A DNA stretch of 64,000 nucleotides from GWE2-40-63 sp041664345 (GCA_041664345.1 JBAYKX010000022.1:13651-77650); one strand, 5' to 3'; numbered from the stretch's first letter, positions 1 to 9,038 are shown. Notes: generated by a model from the sequence alone, not told the origin. Numbers and translations: made by a program.

Positions 1-1193
1 TGCCAGTTTGTTCCGGTAAAACTGCCGGTTACAAAAACGCCATCTGTAATGGTAACACCCGTCATATCAACCGAAAAAGTAACCTGCGATGACGTTACGG
101 GAGCTTGGGAATAATCGTAATTCAGGTACTCAATCCCTTCGTGTAGTTGGTTGTTGAAATCAAAAAAAGTAGCATTTTCGTAATGAGAACCAGGACCCCA
201 AAGTGTGGAACAGGAAGTACTAACCCATGCGGGCTCCCAATAAATTGTGCCCATACCACCATTCGAAATTACAGCATAATTCAGGTTAATTAAAAAGTTC
301 TTCTGGCTTTTTGGAGTGGGTGGATTTGAATATCCGGCCAAAATAGACTCCTGATTCAGAATATTGCTGGCATCGCCATTATTATCTAAGGTCCATGGAT
401 ACCCTGTTTCAACTATCCAAACTGGTTTTGTGAATTTTGTTTTAAGGTTTTTTACAATACTGCCAACTTGGGAAATCGATTGTTTATGCCATTGAGGATA
501 GTACGAAAGACCAATGATATCAAAATTGGTTAACCCATTATTCTTGGCATCGGTAAACCACCAATCACCGTTATTTGGACCCGCAATATGCAGCACCGTT
601 TTGGTAACAGCATCCACGTCGTTAGCCGCCTTTATACCTACTTTAAATAGTTTTACATTTCGCGTCCAATTCAGTGGGTAAAGTGTTTCGCCTGTTCCAA
701 CCATGATATTTCCATTGGTTTCGTTGCCAATTTGAACAAATTCAGGCATCAGGTTATCCTTTTTTAGATTAGATAATACGTTGAAGGTGTAATTGTAAAC
801 CGAATCGGCCAACACATTTATATCGGTAATATCCTTCCATGCAGCGGGGCGCTCTTGCTTACTGGGATCGGTCCAAGTATCGGAATAATGGAAATCGAGC
901 AACACTTTCATGCCAGAGGCTTTAGCCCTTCCTATTCCTTTTTTTACATCAGCAAAATTACTGTATTGGGTCCATGTAGGATTGTGCCACAACCGGAAAC
1001 GCACCACTTGTGCATGATTATCCTTAAATATAGAATATACCTCTTTAGCATCGCCATTTTGGTAATATACCGCATTGCAGTCTTCCATCTCATTTACGTA
1101 GGATAGGTCAACTCCCAAAAGGGTTTCCTGCGCAATCGAGTACATTGGCCAAAGGCCAACAATCATTAAAATCAATATATAGTTAGTTTTCAT
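1..1193 (-). CDS. Arabinogalactan endo-beta-1,4-galactanase (GH53), truncated by window edge
   Basis: The frame reads from an ATG at 1193 to the left window edge without a stop, giving 397 residues. An N-terminal signal peptide (about residues 1-21, ending SIAQ) indicates export. The GH53 pattern is clear: acid/base Glu158 in the IGNETN motif, nucleophile Glu262 in IVETGYPW, and an early HYSDTWTDP motif. GH53 enzymes cut beta-1,4-galactan side chains of type I arabinogalactan and pectin. After the catalytic barrel the last visible residues (VTFSVDMTGV, then VFVTGSF) begin a second beta-sandwich domain of the kind used in carbohydrate binding. The C-terminus lies outside the window. The adjacent Nudix-type regulator fits a small glycan-use locus. 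The family call is firm; whether the protein is secreted free or anchored to the surface cannot be seen. Confidence 0.93.
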   Translation of the reverse strand, partial: MKTNYILILMIVGLWPMYSIAQETLLGVDLSYVNEMEDCNAVYYQNGDAKEVYSIFKDNHAQVVRFRLWHNPTWTQYSNFADVKKGIGRAKASGMKVLLDFHYSDTWTDPSKQERPAAWKDITDINVLADSVYNYTFNVLSNLKKDNLMPEFVQIGNETNGNIMVGTGETLYPLNWTRNVKLFKVGIKAANDVDAVTKTVLHIAGPNNGDWWFTDAKNNGLTNFDIIGLSYYPQWHKQSISQVGSIVKNLKTKFTKPVWIVETGYPWTLDNNGDASNILNQESILAGYSNPPTPKSQKNFLINLNYAVISNGGMGTIYWEPAWVSTSCSTLWGPGSHYENATFFDFNNQLHEGIEYLNYDYSQAPVTSSQVTFSVDMTGVTITDGVFVTGSFTGTNW

Positions 1194-1199
1194 ATTTTT

Positions 1200-1465
1200 C
1201 TGGTTACTGGTTACTTGTTACTGGATTCTGGTTGCTGGATTCTGGTTGCTGGTTAAATGGTTACAAGGTTACAAGATTGCAAGGTAAAGGTTACATCGTT
1301 AAAATGATTATTAACTCTAATTTCAAATCTCTAGTTTCCAACTTCTGACTTCCAACTTCTGACTTCCATCTTCCGACTTCTAACTTCTATTCTCTAATCT
1401 CATATCTTACGTCTCTAATCTCTTGTCTCAAATCTCACGTCTCACTTCTCAAATCTCATATCTAG
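1200..1465. repeat. Low-complexity intergenic tract of degenerate short words
   Basis: This stretch between the galactanase and the Nudix regulator is built from near-repeats of a few short words such as ggttactggttact, ttccaacttctgacttc and tctaatctcatatct. No open frame or promoter is convincing in it. Related word-like tracts recur at about 4520-4700, 17740-17840 and 53955-54125, sometimes on the opposite strand. It is best described as simple-sequence expansion; no function can be assigned. Confidence 0.7.
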
Positions 1466-1468
1466 AGT

Positions 1469-2152
1469 CTATATTTTAATTATCCGTTCAGTAAAACCAA
1501 TACCATCGGAATGATTAAAGGTATAATAAAAAGCTCCTTTTTTTGATTCGGAAGTATCTTTCTTGTCGAGACGTGTTAAAGCATCCAGCGAAAGAATCTT
1601 TTTACGGAAGTTTCCCGGATCAAAGTTTTTCATAAAAATAGAATTGTATAACTGACGTAATTGGGTAATGGTAAATTCTTCAGGAAGTAGATCCCGTCCA
1701 ACTAAGTCGTAACTAGCCTTTTTGCGAAGTTTTTCCAAAGCAATTTCAACCATTTTGGAATGATCAAATATGAGTTCAGGGAGTTGGTTAACCGGCCACC
1801 ATTGCGCATTATACTTATCTACCAATTCATGATTGTGTTCCTGAATATTTATCAACGCGTAAAATACCACGCTAATTACCCGTCCTCCCGGATCGCGCTG
1901 CGGATTGGAAAAAACCTGTACTTGCTCCATAAAAATATCCTTCAGGCCAGTAATAGCCATCAATACCCTGTTGGCTGCTTCATCCACTGATTCCATTGAA
2001 TTTACCCAACCTCCAATAAGTGACCATTGGCCCAATGCCGGTTCCAAATTTCGTTTAAAAAGCAATAGTTTTAACTGATCCTCATGATAACCGAATATCA
2101 CATTATCGATGGCTATTAACTGTTTTTCCTGAAGATGATACGGCAACAACAT
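1469..2152 (-). CDS. Nudix-fold transcriptional regulator (NrtR/AraR type)
   Basis: The 227-residue protein has an N-terminal Nudix fold (about residues 10-140) and a C-terminal winged-helix part (about 150-227), the architecture of NrtR-type regulators and of the Bacteroides arabinose regulator AraR. The Nudix box is recognisable from Gly48, Glu54 and Arg62, but the catalytic REUxEE core reads R62-V-L-M-A-I67, so all three glutamates are lost. The protein is therefore unlikely to hydrolyse a nucleotide and more likely senses a ligand and binds DNA. It lies directly downstream of the GH53 galactanase on the same strand or in the same neighbourhood, so an arabinose/galactose or glycan signal is a reasonable inference. 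An ADP-ribose or NAD signal, as in NrtR, is the alternative. Confidence 0.82.
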   Translation of the reverse strand: MLLPYHLQEKQLIAIDNVIFGYHEDQLKLLLFKRNLEPALGQWSLIGGWVNSMESVDEAANRVLMAITGLKDIFMEQVQVFSNPQRDPGGRVISVVFYALINIQEHNHELVDKYNAQWWPVNQLPELIFDHSKMVEIALEKLRKKASYDLVGRDLLPEEFTITQLRQLYNSIFMKNFDPGNFRKKILSLDALTRLDKKDTSESKKGAFYYTFNHSDGIGFTERIIKI

Positions 2153-2317
2153 TTAATTTTGTCTTTAAAAAAGCGTATAAAAGTACTATTTACTTTTTAT
2201 AAAACAAATAAAAGTTTTTGAATTCGCCTTGATAAAGCTGGAAAAATTATTGTGTTGTTCGAAACAAGAAGTACACTTTAGAGTAAAATTTTTAGAACTT
2301 ACTATTCAGCAATAGTA

Positions 2318-2947
2318 TTAAAGATAAAATACAAAATACTCTTTTCCATCAAACTGTTCCTTATGAAACCCCATTTTTTTCAAGTATCTGGCGTGATTGG
2401 CTGTTTGTGGAATGGTGCAAAGCATTTCGTAACCTTCTGATTTAAAAAATTCTATTTTTTCCTGATAAATATACTTACCCAACTTAAAGTCGCGGTAATC
2501 GGGAATTACATAATCGAGACCAATGAATAACCTCTTATTTCCATAATCGCGGGCCAAAAATACTCCAGCCACGGCCATATTCCTCAAAATCATGTAGGTA
2601 TAGGAGTTCATGGTGTTATGGTATTCAAATTGAGGAAAATACTTCAAAATATCTTTATTGTAAAAGTCGAGGAACTTGATTAAATATCGGTTATCACGCT
2701 TTATTTCCAATGTTTTAAAGCTCTCTTTAATTCCTACCATGCGATACAAATGGTAACTATTTGCAAACACTACAAATAGATTCAATAAACCAACGGGTAA
2801 CGCCCCAATTAAGAAACCATATATGGAAAATAACAAGGCACCTACCATATTAACAATTCGCAGCTTCAAAAAGGATGTCATTAACATGGATATCAATATC
2901 AAAACTGATGCGGCATAGCCTATCCAATCTAAAATAGTAAGATTCAT
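2318..2947 (-). CDS. Membrane protein: YgjV-like transmembrane part fused to a GNAT-like domain
   Basis: The first 75 or so residues form three to four hydrophobic segments, resembling the YgjV inner-membrane family. From about residue 80 the protein becomes soluble and has acetyltransferase-like features: a beta strand LFIGLDYVIPDYR, then LGKYIYQEKIEFF, and an ARYLKKMGF motif near the end, where GNAT proteins place their final strand-helix. Substrate and orientation are unknown. It stands alone between the Nudix regulator and ssnA, 84 bases from ssnA on the same strand, so a link to the purine cluster is possible but not shown. The YgjV part is fairly sure and the GNAT part moderately so. 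Confidence 0.65.
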   Translation of the reverse strand: MNLTILDWIGYAASVLILISMLMTSFLKLRIVNMVGALLFSIYGFLIGALPVGLLNLFVVFANSYHLYRMVGIKESFKTLEIKRDNRYLIKFLDFYNKDILKYFPQFEYHNTMNSYTYMILRNMAVAGVFLARDYGNKRLFIGLDYVIPDYRDFKLGKYIYQEKIEFFKSEGYEMLCTIPQTANHARYLKKMGFHKEQFDGKEYFVFYL

Positions 2948-3031
2948 TAATAGATTTTATTTCGTTTTTATAAAAAAATCCCGATCCCGGGAACTCGGGA
3001 TGATACGGGCAATCAAAGTTCGTTGAAAAGA

Positions 3032-4309
3032 TTAAATCTGAAGTAAATGCATTTTCTCCCAAAGTTTTTTACTTAAACCTCTGGCTACTTCTTTAATTTC
3101 CTGCTCATTAACAGTGGTTACTTTTCTGTCTTCCACGATAAGTTTTCCGTTAGCAATAACATGCTGAACATGGGTGGAATCAATCCCATAAAGAAAATGA
3201 CCTAGGAAATTTTCTTTTCCGAATTCTGTAGATGGCTGGTAATCGAGAACTACCAAATTATTTTCCCCATCACCGGTAAAATGGCTGGTCTCTATATATT
3301 GATGTACATTCCTGAATCGATGATAAATTTCCTGCAAATCAATGGTATCGCATAATTGCCCGTTGAAATAAGTAGCTTTGGCCGAACGCAGCATATCGCT
3401 GTGCATTCCATCGGTTCCCAGCATAATTTTTTCGCCAATGGCACAGGAATTGAATTGCCCCACGTTGTTATTCAGGTTGCTTTCGGTATTTTGAGTCACA
3501 TACAATCCACTTTCTCGTATCAAATGACGCTCAGCATCGGTTAAATAAAGGCAATGCACCAATATTGATTTTTTCAAATCAAGGATTCCAATGTCTTTAT
3601 ACCGCTCAATAACCCGTTTGCTATGAATATCGTAACAGTGCTCCTGATCGTATAAATCTTCAGCCACATGCACATGAACTCCGGTATTGTATTTTCCGGC
3701 CAATTCAGTGGCTTTGGTCAATGTTTTTTGTGTTAGCGTAAATGAAGCATGCAAACCTACCAACCCTTGATTATTCTTAAGGTATGATTCTGTTTCGTTC
3801 AATGCTTTTTTTGCCTTATCCATTCCATCGCGATCCGATATTTCGTAACTCAGCAAATGGCTAACTCCTACTTCATTAAAGGCATCGGCAATGGTTTGAA
3901 GTGATCCTTCCATGGCCATTGGACTGGAATGGTGATCGATAGCAAAGGTAACCCCGTTTTTAGCACAGGCAATAGCAGTTATGTAAGCGCTATATTTAAC
4001 GGTTTCTAAATCGAGCGATTTATCCAAGGTCCACCATATATATTTAAGTATTTCATAGAAATTTCCGGGTATTTTTTTTGGGGCCGGCATTCCGGTTGCC
4101 AATGCGGAGTAAACATGGTGATGGCCATTAGCAAACGATTTGGTAACAAATTTTCCTTTGCAATCAATTACTTGAGTACCAGGCATAATTTGAGGTAGTA
4201 TTGTAGTTAATGTGATGGCTTTATTCAAACCGGGTTCCACCAAAACATGTCCTTGAAAAAAATCCAACGTTTTCCAATCAATGTAGGTGGAATTTTTTAA
4301 AATTATCAT
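3032..4309 (-). CDS. ssnA: SsnA-type amidohydrolase (metal-dependent aminohydrolase)
   Basis: This 425-residue amidohydrolase-superfamily protein has the metal site His63-x-His65 in NGHHHVYS, a further His pair in HVHVAEDLYD, a His in VHCLYL and the catalytic Asp in GTDGMHSDM. Length and motifs fit SsnA, the aminohydrolase that accompanies ygfK and Se-dependent molybdenum hydroxylases in many anaerobes. In that setting it is thought to open or deaminate a purine-derived ring in uric acid/purine breakdown. It is cytoplasmic, with no signal peptide. It follows the xdh gene on the same strand but after a 460-base spacer, so it may have its own promoter. Other cytosine- or guanine-deaminase-like roles cannot be excluded from sequence alone. 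Confidence 0.87.
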   Translation of the reverse strand: MIILKNSTYIDWKTLDFFQGHVLVEPGLNKAITLTTILPQIMPGTQVIDCKGKFVTKSFANGHHHVYSALATGMPAPKKIPGNFYEILKYIWWTLDKSLDLETVKYSAYITAIACAKNGVTFAIDHHSSPMAMEGSLQTIADAFNEVGVSHLLSYEISDRDGMDKAKKALNETESYLKNNQGLVGLHASFTLTQKTLTKATELAGKYNTGVHVHVAEDLYDQEHCYDIHSKRVIERYKDIGILDLKKSILVHCLYLTDAERHLIRESGLYVTQNTESNLNNNVGQFNSCAIGEKIMLGTDGMHSDMLRSAKATYFNGQLCDTIDLQEIYHRFRNVHQYIETSHFTGDGENNLVVLDYQPSTEFGKENFLGHFLYGIDSTHVQHVIANGKLIVEDRKVTTVNEQEIKEVARGLSKKLWEKMHLLQI

Positions 4310-4770
4310 AATATGTATTTTCTATTAAATATAAAAAAAAAACACGGTTACAAAAATTTTATTTTCATAATTCAATACAATTTAGCGTGATACACAACAT
4401 AAAATGAACATCATTATCCATTAATGAACTAATAATCAACTAAAACCATTAGGAATGTTGGAAAATTAGAATGATGGAAGAATGGAAGAAAAATAGGAAT
4501 CTAACAGGATTATGTTTTAATATTTCACCTTTCCAACTTCCCATTTCCCCACCTTCCCATTTTTTTCACCTTGCTACCCTGTTACCTTGTTACCCTGCAT
4601 CCTTCCCACCACCCCATTTTTCCATCTTGCTACCCTGTAACCTTCCTACCTTTCTACCTTGTTACCCCACAACCTTCCCACCTTTCCAACTTTCCATTTA
4701 AATAATAAGCAATTATAGCATTTTTGCTTACATCGAACGGTGGTTAAAATAGAATGTAAAAATTTGTTAT
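4310..4770. other. 460-base spacer between xdh and ssnA with a pyrimidine-rich repeat tract
   Basis: The part near ssnA (4310-4450) is plain AT-rich sequence that could hold its promoter, but no clear -33/-7 pair was found. From about 4520 to 4700 the sequence is a C/T-rich tract of degenerate words (ccttgctaccctgttacc, accttcccaccttt). The short open frame across this tract encodes only repetitive Pro/Phe/Leu and is not a credible gene. Confidence 0.6.
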
Positions 4771-7350
4771 CTAGTGCTTAATACTGCACGTGGCCGGTTT
4801 ACTGATAACTTTTAATGGCAATTCATACCTGCGGATGCCATCGAATTGAGTGTACGCGTTAGCAACAGCTCCTGCCGTTGGAACCAATCCGATTTCTCCT
4901 ATTCCTTTGGCACCATAAGGTCCCACGGGATCTGGTTTTTCAATCATCCGTACTTCAATTATGGGAGTTTCGGATGCTTTTAAAATGTGCAAATCACGCA
5001 TCTTATCACTTACTAAAAAGCCATCTTTCATCGGTAAATCCTCCGTTAAGGCATATCCCAATCCCATGTGCACAGCGCCCTGAACTTGTCCCTCGAACAA
5101 CAGCGGATTCATTATTTTACCGCCATCGTGAGCCGCAATAAAACGTTCTATTTCACCACTTTCGTTTAAAATGCAAAGCTGGGCGGCATATCCGTACGAA
5201 AAGTGAATCACCGGTTCCGGAACATCAGCACCGGGCTTGTTGGTCCAGTCGCAAGCATATTCGCCATAATAGGATGTACCTGCCAATTCAGCCAGTGACA
5301 AGGTTTTAAGCTTCATTTTAAGCTCTTTTGCAGCATCTATGATGGCTAATCCCAATAATGCGGTTGCTCTCGATGAGGTGGTCATACCCGTTTTTATTTG
5401 GGCTTGGGTATCTATTCTTACTTCAATTATTTCTGGTTTAATTCCCGTTTCAGTACAAAGCGTTTGAATGGCCATATTCTGAACTCCTTGTCCCATTTCT
5501 GTCCAACCCTGATCAATTATAACGCGATTTTCAGAAACAATGGTTATGCGCACGCCACTTTGATCCACCATGCCGTTCCCCACTCCCGAATTTTTAATTC
5601 CACAGGCAATTCCTGCATATCTGGCTTTATAAAAATCATCTTTTAAGGCTAGTAAGCAATCCTGAATTCCAACCCCATAAACTTTTTGTCCGGTTGACGT
5701 TAACGAACCGTCAACCAATGCATTGTTGTAGCGGAATTGCCACCGGTCGAATCCTCCTTTTTGGCACAATTCGTCCACTAAAACTTCCAAAGCAAAGGTA
5801 ACTTGGTTCGCACCAAATCCACGCATGGCACCACTTGGAATGTTATTCGTATAAACTGTTTTTGCTTGTAATTCCACGGCTGGAAAATAATATCCACCGG
5901 TAGCATGACCTGCAACCCGTTCCATCACTTTAGTGCCAACGGAAGCGTACGCTCCAGAATCTCCCACTGCATATAGCAAGGCTGCAGTAAATTTGCCTTC
6001 TTTATCGCAACCTATGGTTAGGTCCATAGTAACCGGATGCCTTTTAGGATGCATCCTTATTGATTCCTGCCGGGTTAGAGTCAACTTAACCGGTTGCTGG
6101 AGCAACTGAGCATAAAGTGCCACATGCCCCTGAACCGAAAGATCTTCCTTACCACCAAAACCACCACCATTAGGCAACAACGATACTTTCACTAGTTCCT
6201 CATCAAGGCCAAGTAGTAAAGCTATTTGTCGGCGATCTTCGTAAATTCCCTGACTTTGGCTAAAAAGTTTAATTCCTTTTCCATCGGGCATTGCCAAGGC
6301 TGACTCTTTTTCTAAATAGGCATGTTCTATTCGTTGTGTTTGAAAAACACCCTGTGCAACAAAAGCTGAGTTTCCTATTATTTCTTTGGCATTTCCTCTT
6401 TTAACAGAACAAACATCCAGTAAATTGTCATGATTGTCGTGGACACGGGTTGCATTTGGCAAAATGGCTTGGTGAGGGTCGGTAATTGGAACTAAAACCT
6501 TGTATTCCACTTTGATTAAATCAATGGCTTGTCGGGCAATTTCCTCATTAATAGCAATTACACCGGCCAATACATCTCCAATATAATGGGTAGTTTCGCC
6601 AACGGCAATCATTAACGGCCAATCCTTGTAAATAAGTCCAAGATACCTTTGAGCTGGGACATCCCCGGCAACCACTATTTTTTTTACTCCTTGCAATGCG
6701 CTGGCGGCGGAAAAGTCAATATTCAAAATTTCAGCTTTTGGATAATCGGAGAATTTAAGGGCAGCGAATAACATACCTTCTACAAATAAATCATCGGTAT
6801 ATTTCCTTTCCCCAATAGCTGTTTCATAAGCTTGGTATTTTGTTAACCGTTCTCCTACTTTTCCTTGGGTTGCTCCAATTGCAGGATTCTCTCCACTCAA
6901 TCGTTTAGAGGCTAATTGCACTGCTTCAATAATTTTAACATAACCCGTACAACGACAAAGGTTGGTATTTATGGCTTTCTTAATGTCATCAATGGTAGGC
7001 TGTGGTTTTGATTGGATTAATAAATAAGTGCGCATAATAAAACCTGGGGTGCAAAAACCACATTGAACGGCACCAGCATCAACAAAACTTTGAGCTAAAA
7101 TATGTTTTATATTGGGATTTAACCCTTCAATGGTATTAATAACCGCTTGATTGATATCACTCATTTTGGTTTTACATGCCAGTTTGGGTTTTCCATTGCA
7201 ATCAATCAAGCAGGCTCCACAAGTTCCTTCACCAGAACAGCCATCTTTCGGAGAGGTAATCTTTTTTTCGTTTCGGAGGTATTTTAATAACGATAAATTT
7301 GGATCACCGTTATAGGCAACCAGTTGGCTGTTCAGAGTAAAATTAATCAT
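4771..7350 (-). CDS. xdh: Fused [2Fe-2S]/molybdopterin hydroxylase, Se-dependent xanthine dehydrogenase type
   Basis: One 859-residue chain joins an N-terminal plant-type [2Fe-2S] domain (Cys38, Cys44, Cys47, Cys59), a second [2Fe-2S] domain (QCGFC and NLCRCTGY, about residues 97-145) and the molybdopterin-binding part (from about 170). The molybdopterin part carries GGGFGGKED, MRGFGANQ, GQGVQNM and the catalytic Glu in GAKGIGEIG. No FAD domain is present, as in the Se-dependent molybdenum hydroxylase/XdhD family. These enzymes hydroxylate purines or related N-heterocycles; the selenium is a bound ligand, so no selenocysteine codon is expected. It is the last gene of a run with the siaC-like and two PLP genes, 17 bases after siaC. 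No separate FAD-subunit gene is nearby, so the electron partner is unknown. The exact substrate cannot be told. Confidence 0.9.
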   Translation of the reverse strand: MINFTLNSQLVAYNGDPNLSLLKYLRNEKKITSPKDGCSGEGTCGACLIDCNGKPKLACKTKMSDINQAVINTIEGLNPNIKHILAQSFVDAGAVQCGFCTPGFIMRTYLLIQSKPQPTIDDIKKAINTNLCRCTGYVKIIEAVQLASKRLSGENPAIGATQGKVGERLTKYQAYETAIGERKYTDDLFVEGMLFAALKFSDYPKAEILNIDFSAASALQGVKKIVVAGDVPAQRYLGLIYKDWPLMIAVGETTHYIGDVLAGVIAINEEIARQAIDLIKVEYKVLVPITDPHQAILPNATRVHDNHDNLLDVCSVKRGNAKEIIGNSAFVAQGVFQTQRIEHAYLEKESALAMPDGKGIKLFSQSQGIYEDRRQIALLLGLDEELVKVSLLPNGGGFGGKEDLSVQGHVALYAQLLQQPVKLTLTRQESIRMHPKRHPVTMDLTIGCDKEGKFTAALLYAVGDSGAYASVGTKVMERVAGHATGGYYFPAVELQAKTVYTNNIPSGAMRGFGANQVTFALEVLVDELCQKGGFDRWQFRYNNALVDGSLTSTGQKVYGVGIQDCLLALKDDFYKARYAGIACGIKNSGVGNGMVDQSGVRITIVSENRVIIDQGWTEMGQGVQNMAIQTLCTETGIKPEIIEVRIDTQAQIKTGMTTSSRATALLGLAIIDAAKELKMKLKTLSLAELAGTSYYGEYACDWTNKPGADVPEPVIHFSYGYAAQLCILNESGEIERFIAAHDGGKIMNPLLFEGQVQGAVHMGLGYALTEDLPMKDGFLVSDKMRDLHILKASETPIIEVRMIEKPDPVGPYGAKGIGEIGLVPTAGAVANAYTQFDGIRRYELPLKVISKPATCSIKH

Positions 7351-7367
7351 GTATTTGTTTATTTTCC

Positions 7368-7748
7368 TTACTTTTCTGCAGGGGTAAATACAAATTGAAA
7401 AGGTATGTTAACAATTCGGGAAAAAATAATGCCGTCGTTTTGTATTTCTTCATCTTCATAACTCCATACTATTTCAATCTCTTTTCCGGCTTGAAAGTTT
7501 AACTCTAGTATTCGAAACATTTTTAATAATAAACGATTCGATGCGGAATTGAAATAATCAGCCTTAATAGTTAAAATCATTTTATGGTCGAGCTTATTCA
7601 AATTATTTTTGAGCCAATTAAAAATAGGTTCAAAAGAAAGTTGGGGATCTTCTGGAAAAGACTGTCCTATAATCTCATACTTGTGGTTGGATGGATCAAA
7701 ACGAACAAAAGGATTTGTTTTTGTTGGTTTGAGTATCAATGTCTCCAT
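7368..7748 (-). CDS. SiaC-family (DUF1987) regulatory phosphoprotein
   Basis: The 126-residue protein matches the SiaC/DUF1987 fold: the start FDPSNHKYEIIGQSFPED, then KADYFNSASNRLLLKM and a C-terminal IVNIPFQFVF strand. In Pseudomonas, SiaC binds a diguanylate cyclase and is controlled by phosphorylation on a Thr/Ser at the position that is the NSAS serine region (about 67-69) here. No kinase, phosphatase or cyclase partner gene lies in the cluster. It sits between a PLP-enzyme gene (45 bases) and xdh (17 bases) and is almost certainly cotranscribed with them. A regulatory or scaffolding role toward the metabolic enzymes is only inference. The family call is good, the function unknown. Confidence 0.8.
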   Translation of the reverse strand: METLILKPTKTNPFVRFDPSNHKYEIIGQSFPEDPQLSFEPIFNWLKNNLNKLDHKMILTIKADYFNSASNRLLLKMFRILELNFQAGKEIEIVWSYEDEEIQNDGIIFSRIVNIPFQFVFTPAEK

Positions 7749-7793
7749 AAACTATTTTACTATTAAAAAGCAACCAACAAGATAACCATAATT

Positions 7794-9038
7794 CTACAAA
7801 TTCAAAATATTTTTTACACCAACTAAATTTAATGAAATGGGTTGTGGAAAATGCAAAATATTCTGCACTGCCGATAAATCTTTTAATCCACTTCCAGTTG
7901 AAAGTAGCAAACAATTGCTAAGTTCCGATATTAAATTTTGTTTTTTAAATTCTAAAAATCCGGCCAATGTGGCAGCTGCAGCCGGTTCTGCAAAAATTCC
8001 TGTGTGTTTACTTAATATATCGGATGCCTGAATTATATCATCATCAGATACTTCAGATACCATTCCCTGATATTTTTTAATATATTGGGATGCCATATAA
8101 AAATTCCGGGGTATATCTACCGAAATAGAATCGGCAATCGTTTTACTGGTTTTAGCCACAAAATTATCCGAATATAAATTCTGCACTAAATTATTACTTC
8201 CGTATGCTTGAACAGCAACTAGAATTGGCATTTTATCAATCAAACCTAACTCCAACAAGTCCTCAAATCCTTTGTATAAACCTGAAATAATCACACCATC
8301 GCCAACCGGAACAAAAATATAATCGGGTAATTTATCCGGAAATTGTTCAACTATTTCAAAAGCTGCTGTTTTTTTTCCCTCAATCGTTAACGGGTTGAAT
8401 GCAGTATTTCTGTTAAACCAGCCAAATTCATTGGAAGCAGCAATACTTAAATCAAAAGCATCATCGTAGGTTCCATCTACTGGAATTAATTGGGCTCCAT
8501 ACATTAAAATCTGGGTTAATTTGGCCAATGGAGCTTTTGCTGGGACAAATACGATAGCTTTTTGCATTTGCGAAGCACAAATACCAGCTAACGAAGAGCC
8601 GGCATTACCTGTACTGGCTGCTGCTATGCTGGTTATGCCATTTTCTTTGGCAAAAGCCGATACCACCGCCGAAGCTCGGTCTTTATACGAAAAGGTGGGA
8701 TTTTGGCTTTCATCTTTAATAAATAGGTTGGTTCCTTTAATTTTCAGATTTTTAGTAATGTTATACACCGGTGTTTTTCCAACCCGTAACGGAGGCAAAC
8801 TGCTCAAATGTTCGATAGGAAGTAAGCTCAAGTAATCGGTTTGTTTCAGCATTTCATTCAACGCAGTGGAACCTGTTTTTCGGATTTCCTGATAATTATA
8901 AATTACTTTTAAAACCCCTTTAGGTGGCTGATTCGCCCTATTTTGAGATTGACATTTGGGACAGAGGTATCTAATTTCCTGATTGTTATATTCCAATCCG
9001 CAATCGGAACATCGGTAATAAAACTTAGTAGAAATCAT
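7794..9038 (-). CDS. Threonine synthase-like PLP enzyme with N-terminal zinc ribbon
   Basis: The 414-residue protein starts with a zinc ribbon (Cys10, Cys13, Cys26, Cys29) and continues as a fold-type II PLP enzyme. The Schiff-base lysine is probably Lys119 in FSYKDRA, with the substrate loop in AASTGNAGSS and a glycine-rich C-terminal LLSTGSGLKD motif. This layout is shared with threonine synthase and cysteate synthase-like proteins. There are no threonine-pathway genes nearby; instead it lies 3 bases downstream of a second PLP enzyme and upstream of siaC and xdh. It therefore probably acts on an amino acid formed in heterocycle breakdown, such as a 2,3-diaminopropionate-type intermediate, but that is inference. 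Biosynthetic threonine synthase is the alternative. Confidence 0.8.
   Translation of the reverse strand: MISTKFYYRCSDCGLEYNNQEIRYLCPKCQSQNRANQPPKGVLKVIYNYQEIRKTGSTALNEMLKQTDYLSLLPIEHLSSLPPLRVGKTPVYNITKNLKIKGTNLFIKDESQNPTFSYKDRASAVVSAFAKENGITSIAAASTGNAGSSLAGICASQMQKAIVFVPAKAPLAKLTQILMYGAQLIPVDGTYDDAFDLSIAASNEFGWFNRNTAFNPLTIEGKKTAAFEIVEQFPDKLPDYIFVPVGDGVIISGLYKGFEDLLELGLIDKMPILVAVQAYGSNNLVQNLYSDNFVAKTSKTIADSISVDIPRNFYMASQYIKKYQGMVSEVSDDDIIQASDILSKHTGIFAEPAAAATLAGFLEFKKQNLISELSNCLLLSTGSGLKDLSAVQNILHFPQPISLNLVGVKNILNL

Noticed and set aside
4471..4701. 76-codon frame over the C/T-rich tract
   Set aside because: It encodes only repeats of Pro, Phe, Leu and Ser generated by the low-complexity DNA.
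4771..7350. Selenocysteine in the molybdenum hydroxylase
   Set aside because: There is no in-frame TGA in the gene, and this family carries selenium as a bound ligand, not as selenocysteine.
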